Source: Ancrocorticia sp047602305
GTDB lineage: Bacteria > Actinomycetota > Actinomycetes > Actinomycetales > Actinomycetaceae
NCBI GenBank assembly: GCA_047602305.1
Contig: JASGHO010000001.1
Coordinates: 3,865,598 to 3,929,597, forward strand
Length of the DNA: 64,000 nt
Direction of reading: 5' to 3'
The notes below the pieces were generated by a model. It worked only from the letters and a program-made list of their open reading frames with translations, was not told where the DNA came from and searched no databases. Each line of letters starts with the position of its first letter. The first letter of the stretch is position 1. Both the position numbers and the translations under genes were made by a program. Below are positions 51,321 through 61,800 of this stretch, one piece after another.

Positions 51321-51845
51321 TCAGTTCGCGTCCTTTTCACAGTTCGTGGGTGGCGTTCCGTCCTCACTGGTGAGAAGGCAATCGTAGCGTGGGCGCTCCG
51401 GCCAGCGGGCATCGCGGGGCGCGCCGCTGTGGGCGAAACCGAGGGAACGATAGAAGCCGATGGCGTCGTCATCGGTCTGCGCGAAAATTGCTGTGCCCGG
51501 GTGGAGGTGCTGAAGTTCGCGGACCAGCTGGGTTCCCAGGCCGCGGCCCCGAGTGGTTTCGGAGGTTGCGATGTACTCGATCGTGACACGGCTCTCGGTG
51601 AGTCGATAGGCGGCGAAACCGATGACGGTGCCACTTCCGGTTTCGTCACTTTCCACCGCTCCGATAGTGGCCAGCTCGGCCAGGAGGTCGTCGCGGACGT
51701 GGCGGAGGGCGTCGTCATCGCACTCGCAGGCGAGCCAGAGCAGATGCCAGAACTCGGGCGAGAGAACCTCGTCGCGACTAAGCGCGCGAACGAGGGGCAG
51801 CGGCTGTGCGGCGGTATGTCGGTGGAATGCTCAAGAAGGTGCCAT
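51321..51845 (-). pseudogene. GNAT acetyltransferase with in-frame stop near its 5' end
   Basis: The conserved GNAT core is intact: IEYIATSETTRGRGLGTQLV is the acetyl-CoA loop, followed by TDDDAIGFYRSLGF. Conceptual translation upstream of the only usable start (GTG 51656) continues as recognisable GNAT sequence (LVRALSRDEVLSPEFWHLLW), which implies a longer protein. The in-frame ATG at 51845 is followed after four codons by TGA (51831-51833), and no ATG, GTG or TTG lies between that stop and 51656. So the gene either uses a non-standard start, makes a 111-residue truncated protein from GTG 51656, or is inactivated. Its stop lies 1 nt from the AlkD-like start. Confidence 0.6.
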
Positions 51846-51867
51846 GACAACAATTTACTCGTTGAAA

Positions 51868-52167
51868 TTAAGCTTCTTGCTCTGTGAGCTTGCGAAGAGC
51901 GGCCACGTGGCCGCGCCATGCCTTCTTTCCGCTGGGTGTCAAGCGTACCCAGGTGCGAGGGCGGCCGAAGGGTTGGGAGCGCTTATCCAGCGCGAGGTAA
52001 CCAGCCTCGGAAAGGGCGCGCAACTGCTTGGACAGGTGCGAAGTCGTCAAACCCACGGATTCTTCGAGCGCACTGAACTCCAGTTCATCGGCCGTGGACA
52101 GGGCAGCGACAATGCGCAGTCGTGCAGGTACGTGGATGAACTCGTCGAAGTGGGGTGCTGTGGTCAT
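51868..52167 (-). CDS. Winged-helix transcriptional regulator, paralogue of 18821 protein
   Basis: A 99-residue protein that is a single winged helix: VPARLRIVAALSTADELEFS, ALEESVGLTTSHLSKQLRAL, SEAGYLALDKRSQPFGRPRT, WVRLTPSGKKAWRGHVAALR. It has the same length and layout as the regulator at 18821-19120 and the same type of partner, a membrane protein gene immediately upstream (3-nt gap). It likely represses its own operon through the AAGTAACTT-type site near 52766. Confidence 0.88.
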   Translation of the reverse strand: MTTAPHFDEFIHVPARLRIVAALSTADELEFSALEESVGLTTSHLSKQLRALSEAGYLALDKRSQPFGRPRTWVRLTPSGKKAWRGHVAALRKLTEQEA

Positions 52168-52170
52168 GGC

Positions 52171-52707
52171 TCAGAGTAGATCGGAGCGGTCATAGGCGCC
52201 AGAAGCGAGCTGGCGGGCTTCGCGGCGTGCATCCCAGCGCAGGTAGCCGAAAATGGCGACGCCGAAGAGGATCGAGGTGGGTACGCGCTGCCACAGCTGC
52301 CAGTGCTCAGAGAAGTTGGTAACCAGCGAGAGCGAGGACCAGATGGCGACGTAGATAAGGATCTTCCATGCCGAGGTTCTGAAACTGGTGTCCTGGAAGA
52401 TGGGGGTGGCCTGGCGGCGCCGCCCGCGGTGGCCGACTACTGCTGCAGTGATGGCGGAGATGATAAAGAGGAAGAATCCCACTGTTAGAAGGGTTGAGGT
52501 GCGGTAAGTGAAACAGAAGAATCCGGCGACGCCTCCGGCGGCAAGGATTGTGTCCACCCAGACTGATCGCATGGTGACCTGAGCAGTGGTCCGGCGAATG
52601 TTCTCGATCTCGGAGAGGGCGGCGAGGGGGTTGAGTGCTGCGCTGGCCTTTCCTGTGGGTGCGGCGTGCGCGGGCGAGTCCCGATGCGAGTGCTGCGAGT
52701 CTTCCAT
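52171..52707 (-). CDS. Membrane protein paired with winged-helix regulator
   Basis: A 178-residue protein with a hydrophilic N-terminus (about 70 residues) and four predicted helices: VDTILAAGGVAGFFCFTYRT, LTVGFFLFIISAITAAVVGH, WKILIYVAIWSSLSLVTNF and VPTSILFGVAIFGYLRWDA. ATG 52707 with CGGGGAC upstream is preferred to the TTG at 52767, since the latter overlaps the putative promoter. It is followed after 3 nt by the regulator gene. Architecture matches the protein at 18402 and the single protein at 52898. No family is recognised. Confidence 0.78.
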   Translation of the reverse strand: MEDSQHSHRDSPAHAAPTGKASAALNPLAALSEIENIRRTTAQVTMRSVWVDTILAAGGVAGFFCFTYRTSTLLTVGFFLFIISAITAAVVGHRGRRRQATPIFQDTSFRTSAWKILIYVAIWSSLSLVTNFSEHWQLWQRVPTSILFGVAIFGYLRWDARREARQLASGAYDRSDLL

Positions 52708-52738
52708 GGTGTCCCCGGAGTTAGTTGACTGTTGTTCA

Positions 52739-52774
52739 AGTTTCTCAGTTGGTTGCCACTTAGTCAAGTAACTT
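52739..52774 (-). promoter_or_regulatory. Promoter region with AAGTAACTT motif
   Basis: AAGTAACTT (52766-52774) is a palindrome with a central base and resembles the GAAAGTACTT sites at 18256-18286. On the minus strand it leads into TTGACT, a possible -35 box, and GAAACTTGAAC follows. Shared motifs between the two regulator/membrane modules suggest related operators. Confidence 0.4.
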
Positions 52775-52897
52775 TTTGGAGTTTGTTCACTGTGCCAACA
52801 ACATCGTCAGATCTGGCATTTCGAAGGTCGTCAATAAATCCGAGTCCGGATTAACCCAAGGAAGGCGGTGTTTCCCTCACGTGAGATACGCAGTACC

Positions 52898-53452
52898 TCA
52901 CGGGCACGGCTCCGATAGGGGGACGGCGGTTGATTCCTGGACTGCCGTTGCCGTAGCCGAGATGCGTCGCTTCTGGGACATCGCTTCTAGTAGGAAGTAC
53001 ACGGACGCGATGGCGGCGACTGCCGCACAAGCGCTGACTTTCTGCCACAGCATCCACTCCGGTGAATTTTCAAAAATGTACCAGCCTGCGGCGATAGCAG
53101 CGCCGAGGAAAACCAGGCTCCGCACGAAATCCTTCGAGTCGGAGCCTTGAGGTGCCTCGGGGACTTCGGGTGGACGGGCTCCGAAGCGACGCTCGGCAGC
53201 AAACGTACAACCACCCACAACTGCTAGTACGGTGACTCCGATGAGCATCCCGGGCACCGTCTTGAGCGTCACCACGAACATTCCTGTTCCGACAACCACT
53301 CCGTAGAGTATGTCAAGCCATGCCGGCCGTTTGGTTGCCGTTGTACTCGGTGTGCTGTTGGGCGCGGGGACGCTAGCCGCGAGGATACCGGAGGGGGTGT
53401 CCAGATTTTCAGCGCTTGGACTGTTGGATGCTGAGTCGTGGTGATCATCCAT
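52898..53452 (-). CDS. Four-helix membrane protein, unknown function
   Basis: A 184-residue protein with a Ser/Thr/Pro-rich hydrophilic N-terminus (residues 1-42) and four predicted helices: LDILYGVVVGTGMFVVTLKT, PGMLIGVTVLAVVGGCTFAA, FVRSLVFLGAAIAAGWYIFE and KVSACAAVAAIASVYFLLEA. ATG 53452 is preceded by GGAGG at 6 nt. Its layout (tail, two helices, charged loop, two helices) is that of the membrane proteins at 18402 and 52171, but no regulator gene adjoins it. The SP-EWMLWQKV motif resembles the HWQLWQRV segment of the 52171 protein, so the two are probably distant paralogues. No gene is visible between it and 53732. Confidence 0.75.
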   Translation of the reverse strand: MDDHHDSASNSPSAENLDTPSGILAASVPAPNSTPSTTATKRPAWLDILYGVVVGTGMFVVTLKTVPGMLIGVTVLAVVGGCTFAAERRFGARPPEVPEAPQGSDSKDFVRSLVFLGAAIAAGWYIFENSPEWMLWQKVSACAAVAAIASVYFLLEAMSQKRRISATATAVQESTAVPLSEPCP

Positions 53453-53731
53453 GGTGGCCTCCGTGGTGACGATTATTTCTGCGGGTTAGCGTCAACGATT
53501 TGTCGAAGAATGTAAAAGCAATTACAAACAATAGTAATACGGTGGAGATTTTCTGCCATAGATTCCACTCTGCGGAATGTCCCGTAAAAAATCCAGATTG
53601 TCACCAAAAGAGTGCGTGGGGACATGGGCTTGAGTCTTGGGCCTGTCGAGCGCTGTATTTTCCCGCGAAGAACTGGCGAGCGTGGCACACTGGGGTGGTA
53701 TCGCAACGCCGTCGTTCGAGGAGGAACACTC

Positions 53732-54013
53732 ATGGCCGTCAATCTCATCGCTCAGATCGAAACCCGCCCCGAGACCGTGGACGAAGTCAAGGTCATCATG
53801 GACGAGTACGCCGCACACGTGCTGTCCATGGATGGATCGGATCGCTTCGAGGTCTACCGCGATAAGGACATCGCCACCCGTATCGTCATTATTGAGCAGT
53901 ATCGCGACGACGACGCCTTCGCGGCTCATCTTGCCGACCCCGAGAACGAGACACTCAACGCCAAACTGACCGAACTGACACCCGGCGGTTCGTCGCTCCA
54001 GTTCCTGGTGTAA
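53732..54013 (+). CDS. Antibiotic biosynthesis monooxygenase (ABM) domain protein
   Basis: A 93-residue YgiN-type ABM protein (PF03992), a dimeric ferredoxin-like fold: VNLIAQIETRPETVDEVKVI, MDGSDRFEVYRDKDIATRIV, IIEQYRDDDAFAAHLADPEN. The conserved His of HLADP is present. Such proteins act as quinol monooxygenases or heme/aromatic oxygenases without cofactors; this one may simply protect against reactive quinones. ATG 53732 follows GAGGAGG at 7 nt; an open frame back to 53612 is not supported. It stands alone. Confidence 0.88.
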   Translation: MAVNLIAQIETRPETVDEVKVIMDEYAAHVLSMDGSDRFEVYRDKDIATRIVIIEQYRDDDAFAAHLADPENETLNAKLTELTPGGSSLQFLV

Positions 54014-54323
54014 CTTGAGGGCGAAAGCTGTCACAACTACCGCGAAGTGATAAGACCTAACAAATATGGATCAATTTGTGTGGAACCATTCCATTGTTAC
54101 CTTATTTGTTGTTAGAATCACGTCACTGGCAGGCTGGAGAAGATCCTAGGAGATCAACCACCCGGCGCAGACACATGGCGGGCGCACCAATGGGGTGCGC
54201 CACGCCGCCAGTGCAATGAACAGATGTGACGGGCAACCGGTTCGCGGCCAGAAAAATCGGGACCATCGAAGCCGTCGTCGTCCCACTTTCGGTAGGCTCG
54301 GGGTAATACTCTGGAAGGCCCCC

Positions 54324-54467
54324 ATGCTGCAGCTGTTCAACATCCGCAAGTCCTACTCAACCACCACTGATCCCACGACACCACCGGAACAACCAGGACA
54401 CAGGGGCCTGAGATCGCTCGCCTCAACGAGGCCCAACAATGGGATCAGCGACAGCCGTGAGGAGTAG
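54324..54467 (+). pseudogene. 5' stub of an ABC transporter ATPase gene
   Basis: GGAAGG followed by ATG 54324 encodes MLQLFNIRKSYSTT, which is the usual opening of MacB/LolD-type ABC ATPases (MLQLxNIRKSYTTG), after which the sequence becomes unrelated (TDPTTPPEQPGHRG) and ends at 54467, overlapping the end of the phosphopantetheinyl transferase gene on the other strand. The Walker and signature motifs are missing. It is read as the remnant of a deleted exporter gene next to the biosynthetic cluster. The preceding gap (54014-54323) has only an 8-bp GC-rich hairpin at 54181-54201. Confidence 0.5.
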
Positions 54468-55073
54468 ACCAGAGTCCAGACTCCACCGGCCATGCATGAC
54501 GTCGAGGGTAAGAGAATCGGGAGCTATCGTGACGGTGAAATGGTCGCCGTCGTTGAAACCCACCCAGGCGTCGTCAAACTCGAGCCATCGCCCGGTGCGT
54601 GGGTACCACGCCTTAAACGCGGCTTCCTTGGCGCTGAAAACTAGCCGGTCCCAGTGCACGGCGGGACGAACTGAACGCAGTTTCTCCAGTTCAGCGCGCT
54701 CGCGGGCACGTAGCACCAACCCAGCGGTTCCCGGTGGTAGCGGCTGGTTAGGTTCCGCATCAATGCCGAGACCGCGCAAGTACTCAGACCTCCCCACAGC
54801 TGCCGCGCGATAACCAACGCAGTGCGTGATACTTCCGACGACGCCATCCGGCCACACTGGTGCGCCCGAAGGCTCCGAGAGAATCGGTGCCGGTGGAAAT
54901 CCGAGCTGTGTAAGCGCGCGCCGTGCACACCCCCGCGCGGTGGTGAACTCGGCGCGGCGCTTTGGGACTGCTCGCCCAAGGAGTCTCTCTTCTGCGGGGA
55001 AGAGAAACTCCTCGGGATTGTCCTGCCGCGCTTCGACGGCGAATACGCCCGGCGGCAGAAGGGCTTTTATCAT
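54423..55073 (-). CDS. 4'-phosphopantetheinyl transferase (EntD/Sfp-type)
   Basis: A 216-residue enzyme that attaches the phosphopantetheine arm of CoA to the Ser of carrier proteins. It matches the EntD-like group: FTTARGCARRALTQLGFPPA, GVVGSITHCVGYRAAAVGRS, GLGIDAEPN with the Mg2+-binding Asp and Glu, and FSAKEAAFKAWYP. It is the last gene of the minus-strand operon, overlapping the thioesterase gene by four bases. Its substrates are expected to be the ACP of the PKS (62216) and the two PCPs of the NRPS (55825). Confidence 0.94.
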   Translation of the reverse strand: MIKALLPPGVFAVEARQDNPEEFLFPAEERLLGRAVPKRRAEFTTARGCARRALTQLGFPPAPILSEPSGAPVWPDGVVGSITHCVGYRAAAVGRSEYLRGLGIDAEPNQPLPPGTAGLVLRARERAELEKLRSVRPAVHWDRLVFSAKEAAFKAWYPRTGRWLEFDDAWVGFNDGDHFTVTIAPDSLTLDVMHGRWSLDSGLLLTAVADPIVGPR

Positions 55074-55828
55074 GCGACGCCCACGAGGCTGTTGTGCAGC
55101 GACCTCCGGATGAATCGCTGGATGAGATCAGGGTGTTCCTGAACGAAGAAGTGGCTGCCAGGAATCGAGGTCACGGTCACGCGATTGGTGGTTCGCGCGG
55201 ACCAGGCCTCCATGCCGGCGGCGGTCGTGGCCGTATCGGAATCACCGCACAGCACGTGGATGGGGCAGCGGAGCGGCTCCGAGTCCTCGTACCTGTAGGT
55301 GTCCACCAGTGTGAAATCCGCCCGGAGAGCGGGCATCATGAAGGACAACAGATCTTCGTTCTCCAGTACGGCTTTCGGTGTACCCCCGATTCTCCTGAGC
55401 TCTTCCACGAATTCGGAGTCGTTCATCTCGGAGCGGGGGCGAGGGACGCGGTGGCGTGCAGCCGGTTCGTCGGAACCTGCAACGAACAGAGCTATTGGCG
55501 GACTGGAGAGCCTGCGTGCCACCTCGAACGCAATGATTGCGCCCAGACTGTGCCCGAAGAGTGCCACCGGGGAGTGGCTGACGCGCTCAAGTTCGCCAAC
55601 CAGGTTTTCGATGAGTGTTTCCATAGTGGAGACAGGTGGTTCCGAGTAGCGCATCCCGCGTGCTGGTAGGGATGCCAGCAGCAGGCGGGCGCCCACATCT
55701 TGTGACTGATAGTCACGAAAAGAGGTTGTGTTTCCACCGGCGGGTGGGAACATCGCGAGATCCGTTCCGTGGATTGACGCCTGATCGACATCGAACCACG
55801 AGGGGGTGGAGGTGTGTTGATAAATCAT
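55070..55828 (-). CDS. Type II thioesterase
   Basis: A 252-residue alpha/beta hydrolase of the GrsT/RifR type (PF00975). LAMFPPAGGNTTSFRDY opens the domain, the nucleophile Ser is in LFGHSLGAII, the Asp in LCGDSDTATT and the His in IPGSHFFVQ. Enzymes of this kind remove wrong or stalled acyl groups from carrier proteins. The NRPS ends with a PCP and has no thioesterase domain, so this protein may also release the finished product, unless further genes lie outside the window. It overlaps the NRPS stop and the transferase start by four bases each, so the three are translated together. Confidence 0.93.
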   Translation of the reverse strand: MIYQHTSTPSWFDVDQASIHGTDLAMFPPAGGNTTSFRDYQSQDVGARLLLASLPARGMRYSEPPVSTMETLIENLVGELERVSHSPVALFGHSLGAIIAFEVARRLSSPPIALFVAGSDEPAARHRVPRPRSEMNDSEFVEELRRIGGTPKAVLENEDLLSFMMPALRADFTLVDTYRYEDSEPLRCPIHVLCGDSDTATTAAGMEAWSARTTNRVTVTSIPGSHFFVQEHPDLIQRFIRRSLHNSLVGVA

Positions 55829-58800
55829 GCTGTGGTCATCTCCCGAATTCGGTCCACCAGCTCGTGTGGAGTGGTGCGTGTGTAGAGATCGCTGAGTTGG
55901 ATCTCAGTATTGAACTGTTTACGGAGCTGCGTCACCAGTTCAATCGCGTCGATTGAGGTTCCGCCGGTCTGGAAGAAGTCGTCGTACATACCCACCGAGG
56001 TTCGACCTAGGACATGGCTCCAGATCTTGATGAGATCCTGCTCGTCCGATGCGGCAGCGGCCACGAACGGTGCCGTGGGCTTGTCGAGATGCTTGAGCAT
56101 GAGGTTGATGGCCTTTTGGTCCACCTTCCCGTTGCCGGACAACGGAATCTCCTCAACCTCCAGATAGGCGGAGGGCACCATGTAGCTTTGCAACCGCGTC
56201 GAGAGGAACTCCGTCAGCTCCTCATCGCTGGGTGTTGCCCCGCACGCGCTTTCCTTCGTCCAGACGCACGCCAAGCGTTTGTCACCGAGGCCCACGCCGT
56301 AGGACACCACGGCCGCCCGCGCCACCGCAGGATGTGCCACCATCGAGCGTTCGACTTCGCCAGCCTCGACTCGGTATCCATTGATCTTCATCTGGAAGTC
56401 CGAACGGCCGAGGAACTCGATGTTGCCATCGGACATTCGCCGCCCGAGATCGCCGGTACGATAGAGCGCCTCGCCGGAGCGCGGATGCTTCACGAAAGCA
56501 GCGTTCGTCTCGGCCTCGTCGCGCCAGTAGCCGAGGGCGAGGCCCACGCCGCGAATGTAGAGATCTCCGGTGACCCACTCGTTGCACTCTCGTAGGTCGG
56601 AGTCAAGAACAACCAGGTCCTGGTTCTTCATTCCCTTTCCGTACGGGATGCTCGTCCACTCTGGACGAACCTCGTGAATCGGATAGGTGATGGACCATAT
56701 CGAGGCCTCGGTTGCTCCGCCGAGGCTGTGCAACTCGACGCCTGGGAGCAGCTCTCGTGCTCGATCGGGAAGGGCGAGGGGAATCCAATCTCCACTCATC
56801 ATGACGAGCCGGAGCGAAGACTTCCGCTCATCGACTGCGCCGAGGTAGAGCTGGAACAGTGCTGGAACCGAATTCCACAGGGTCACCCCGTGTTCCAGGA
56901 TCAATTCGTGCTGCGCGATGGGGTCGAGGCGTTTGGCCACATCCGGCACCACCAGTGCACCGCCCGCACTGAGCATCCCAAAGATGTCGTAGACGGACAG
57001 GTCGAAGCCCAGGTCGGAGATTGCGAACACCCGGTCCTGTGGCCCCACGCGGTAGCGTTCATTGACGTCGAGGATCGTGTTCAGCGCGGCCGCATGAGTG
57101 ATCATTACGCCCTTGGGCCTGCCGGTGGATCCCGACGTGAAGATTACGTATGCGAGATCGTCGGGTTCGGCGGTGCTCGATTCAAGAACTGTCAAACCGT
57201 CGACGGCGTCGCCCAGATGTTCGGTGACCGTTAACGTCCGATAGTTCCCGAGGCTCTCAACCATCGCCTTGTGCTGCGGCTGGGTGAGAAGGCAACGGAC
57301 TGATGCCTGGTCCAGGATTCCGCGAATACGGTCGGCCGGCATGGCGGGGTTGATGGGAAGATATGCTCCCATCGCCACAGTGCCGAGCGCCGCAACCGTT
57401 TGTTCCCATCCGGGACTCATGATGATTGCCACCAGTTCGCCCGCCTGAACATCCTGCTCGCGCAACCACGTGGCTACTGAGCCGGCGGCGTCACAAATCT
57501 GGCGGTAGCTCATCGTACGCCGGGGGTCGACCACCGCAACCGCCTCTGGACGAGACTTGGCTTGGGAGACAATGTTGCTCAGCAGCGTGTCCCTCGGCGC
57601 ATCGACAATTTCCAGGGGCTCGGGCACGGTATAGGGGCGGGAGCGCTGCCAGGCATCGGGATTTTCTGCGAGATCATGCAGTAGCGCGATCCAATCCTTG
57701 AACATAGCTTCCACAAAGCCTTCAGGATAGACCTCGAGCACCACGTCCCAGTTACAACGCAAATCGCCGCGCTGATCCTCCCAGATTCCCGAATCCAGCC
57801 ACACCTGGGATGTTTGGGTTACTCCGTACTCGGGCTGATGCCGCATTGGGAAGCTGTCATCGGGCATTGGAATGCCGCCGAGGGTGCTGGTAAACACCAC
57901 GGGGAAGTGCGCTGAAGCCGGTGAATGATGGTATTTTGCGTAGGCTCGCTGAACCTTTACCCCGGACATCTGGTTGTGGCCCAGTGCTTCCCACAGGTCG
58001 CGCTGGATGGTGGTTGCGCTATCGAGGAAAGCGGGGTCGCTGGTGAGGTCGATGGGCAGGAGTGTGACCGAGGTGAACTCGCCCACGACCTCGTTGACAT
58101 CCGGGTGGAAAGGCTTGCGGCTGAGGAAGGTCAGGTTGATGCTGAACTGTGCCTGCTTAGCACGAGTTGCCAATACCTGCGCGTACGCGGACAAGCACAG
58201 GCTGCTCGCGGTGATTCCCCGCGCTGCCGCGGCGCGCTTGAGCGCTTCCCAGCGTTCTTTCTCCATGCGCGCATGGAGGCGGGTGAATCGGGGATCGACC
58301 AAATCGTCCGGATGCGCACGCATCGGAAGTTCCGGTGCCGCATGAATACCGGGCAGACGATCAAGCCAGTAAGCCTCCGCCTGTGCGAACTCCGGGCTAC
58401 TCTCGTACCGTTGTTCTGCGAGGACGTAGTCACGGAACGAGAAGTCGGTACTCTTGAGCGGCATGCCTTCATAGGCCTGGGAAATTTCCTTCACGACGGT
58501 GACGAAACTCGTCGCGTCGAGGAGAAGGGCATCGGTGCTGAGATGAAGGATGAGCTGGTGTCCGGGGAGCACACTGACACGGATGTCGAAGGTGGGCCAC
58601 TGTGTGACATCGAGCTGTTGATGTGACATCTCATCGCGCACCGCCTCCAGGCTCGCGTCGATCTCGGCCTGGTTGGCTAGGGAGAAGTCGTACACCGTTG
58701 GTGAGTAGCGAGGAACCTCCTTGAGGACTCGTTGTGCGGTATGGTCCACGATGATGCAGCGCATCATGTCATGCCTGGTGATGATGGTGTTGAGGGCATC

Positions 58801-61800
58801 TGTGAACCTGTCGACATCAAGGCCGTCGCCGTGGAACTCGTCATAGCTGTGTGTAGACACGCCGCTGAACTCGAATGCGCTGTCACGGCCCAGCCAGTAG
58901 GCCTGCTGCACATCGGTGAGCGGGAACTCGTCCCAGCGATGCGCGGGATCCGGCTCCACCGTTGGTGTCATGGTCAGTTCGGCGGGGTCAGTTCGATCAG
59001 CAACTCGTGCGGTGAGATCGGCAACCGTGGGGTGATCGAACAGCTCCGCGATCTTCAGCTTGACTTCAAACTCGGACTGGATGCGGCTGATCAATTCGAG
59101 TGCGTTGAGGGAATGACCACCGAGAGTGAAGAAGCTGTCATCAATGCTCAGCGCATCCACATCCAGTATCTCCTGGAAGAGTGCACTCATGCGTTCTTCG
59201 GCATCGGTGCGAGGGGCGATGTGGTGATTCGTCCGCACCGGCAACTCCCACCGCTTCAATTGTTTGAAGTCGATCTTTCCGCTGGCCAGCATGGGGAGCT
59301 CGTTGGTGATGACAACCTCTGGGACCATCGCGGTGGGAAGCGCACGAAGAAGGGTGCGCCGCCATTGCTCCAGATCCACCGCCGCCGAATCGGTCACCGT
59401 CCAGGTTGCCAGCCGCTGGCCTGCCCCCTGTCCTGTCACCACCGTTGCAGCCTCGCGGACACCGGGGAGGCGGCGGACGGCGTCGTCGACCTCAGACAAC
59501 TCGATCCGTACGCCGCGCAACTTCACCTGGTTGTCGCGCCTTCCGAGGAAGACGAGTTGGCCTTCCTCGTCCCAGCGCGCGAAGTCTCCCGTCCGATAGA
59601 CGCGTACGCTCTCGCCGTTCACGGTGAGAGTGAGGAACCGATCGTTATTGGTGGCAGCACCCCCGATGTACCTGGTGTTGGCGCCATGTCCACCGATGAG
59701 GATTTCGCCCGGTGTGTTGGCTGGGACGAGTCCGAGCCATTCGTCGACGACGAAAAGGGTCACGTTTGGCAATGCGCGCCCGATGGGCACCGAGCTCGAA
59801 CCATCACGCGATGATTGGATGTTCACTCGATGCACGGTGCTGTCGATTGTCGCCTCGGCCACGCCATACGTGTTGTACATCTGCGTGTTGGGCCCGAGAA
59901 TGTCATGGCTCCATTCACGAGCCTCACTCATCGACCAGCCCTCGGAGGCGATGACGAGCGTGCGTACGTCAATGCGCTGACCTTTGCGACGCAGGTGGGT
60001 AGCGAGGCGCCGGAAGATGCTCGGTACGAACTCGACGAAGTCCGCAGGCTCCTCCACCAGCATCTGCGCGAGCAGGCTCGGAGTTGCGGCCGTCTCCGAG
60101 GAGACAATTCGCAGGTGTCCACCCGAGCTGAATGCGCGGGCAATGTCTCCGTAAAAGACGTCGAAGCTGCTTGCAGCGATCTGCAGCATTCGTGGCTGAT
60201 CGAGATCGAACTCAGCCATCCAGCTTGCGGCCATGCGGGTGTAGGCGTGGTTGGAGACCGCTATTCCCTTGGGCCTGCCGGTTGAACCGCTGGTGTAGAC
60301 GATATAGGCGTCGTCGGCCACTCGATCCACCGTCGCCGTCGGCTTGGTGGCCTCGATCTCGGCCAGGACTACGGGACTGCCGGTTGCTGGGCGCAGGTCC
60401 GAGGTCTCCATGAGATGCAGACGTTCGGTGATAACGGCGGCGTGCGCGTCGTCCACCATCGTCTGCATGCGCGTGATTGGCAGCGACGGATCCAGCACCA
60501 GCGGGGTTGCCCCGTATTTCCATACGCCGAGAATGGAGGCGAAAAGTTCGGTGCCACGAGGAAGGAGTATCGCGATGACGCCAGCGGGCAACTGCGCCGC
60601 CGCGAGCTTGTCCCGTACCTCGTCACTCCACTCGTCGAGGCTCGCGTACGAATGGGTTCCGTTGGCATCGGACACGGCGGCTGCCTCGGGGTGGAGGGCC
60701 GCGTTGGCCACGAACGCGTCCATGACGCTCTTCCACTGGGGCTCAACTTCCGGCGAAGCCCCCATTGTCAGCAGGCGTTCACGCGCCTGCGGTGTAACGA
60801 CGGCGAGCTGTCCCAGCGTGACGTCCGGTGAGGCCGCCATGTGCTCGGCGAGCGCCAGCATCGAATCGGCAAGTTCCGAGATCGCTTGGTCGCTGAAAAG
60901 ATCCGTGCGGTACTCGAAAACCAACCGTACGCCGTCCAGATCGTCAATCATGTCGAGTGAAAGATCGAACTTGGCTGTGCCGAAGTCAAGATCCACGTAT
61001 TCCATCGCTACGTCGTCGTTCTCCAGATTCCCGATTGCGGGCTGGAAACTGAAGAGCGTCTGGAAGATGGGGTGGATGCCGCCGCGGCGATCCGGATTGA
61101 CGAGTTCGACGATCCGATCGAACAGAACGTCGTCGTGGTCCAGAGCTTCCATACCGGCGCCCGAGGAGGCGCGGATAAGATCCCGTACCGTCATCGTGGC
61201 GTCAACGCAGGTACGGATTGGCAACGTGTTGACGAAGGTACCAATGAGCGGGTGCGTTTCGATATCCCCGCGGCCGTTGACCGGGGTTCCCACGATGATG
61301 TCGTTCTGCTGCGAACGTCGGAAGAGCAAGGCGTTGTACATTGCCAGGGCCACCGCGAAGGGAGTGGCGTTCTCTTCGCGAGCGATCTCCACGAGCTCGT
61401 TCCAGATCTCACCCGGGATCTTCGCAACAAGCAGTTTTCCGTCATTCGAGGCGGTGGTGGGAGAGGCCGTCCCGCGCAGGTCCAACGGATCGGGCAAGTC
61501 CCGAAGGTAGTCGCACCAGAAGGTTTCGTGCTCCGTGAGGCCTGCCTCCTCCCGCTCGAAAGCGGTGATCTGCCGTTGCAACTCCTGCCGCCCATGCGCA
61601 AACTGTGCATAGTCGGGGTACTGCCACGCGAGAGGCTCCACGGCCTTCCCCGCGAGCAGGGTGAGGAGTTCGCGTACGAAGACGGTGAGTGACCAACCAT
61701 CGAAGATCAGGTGGTGGAAGGATCCGGTTAGATACTTCGGCTGGCCGTTCTCGGTGATGATCTGGATACGCCACAGAGGAGCGTCGTCGAGGAAGAAGGG

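Noticed and set aside
51320..51919. N-terminal extension of the AlkD-like protein frame to 51919
   Set aside because: It runs opposite in frame through the GNAT coding sequence and is low-complexity; ATG 51319 matches the domain start.
53473..53748. A 91-codon minus-strand frame in the gap upstream of the ABM gene
   Set aside because: No ribosome binding site, no recognisable sequence, and it overlaps the promoter and start of the ABM gene.
54195..54323. Extension of the ABC stub frame upstream to 54195
   Set aside because: Basic, low-complexity residues with no homology; the ribosome binding site and ATPase-like opening are at 54324.
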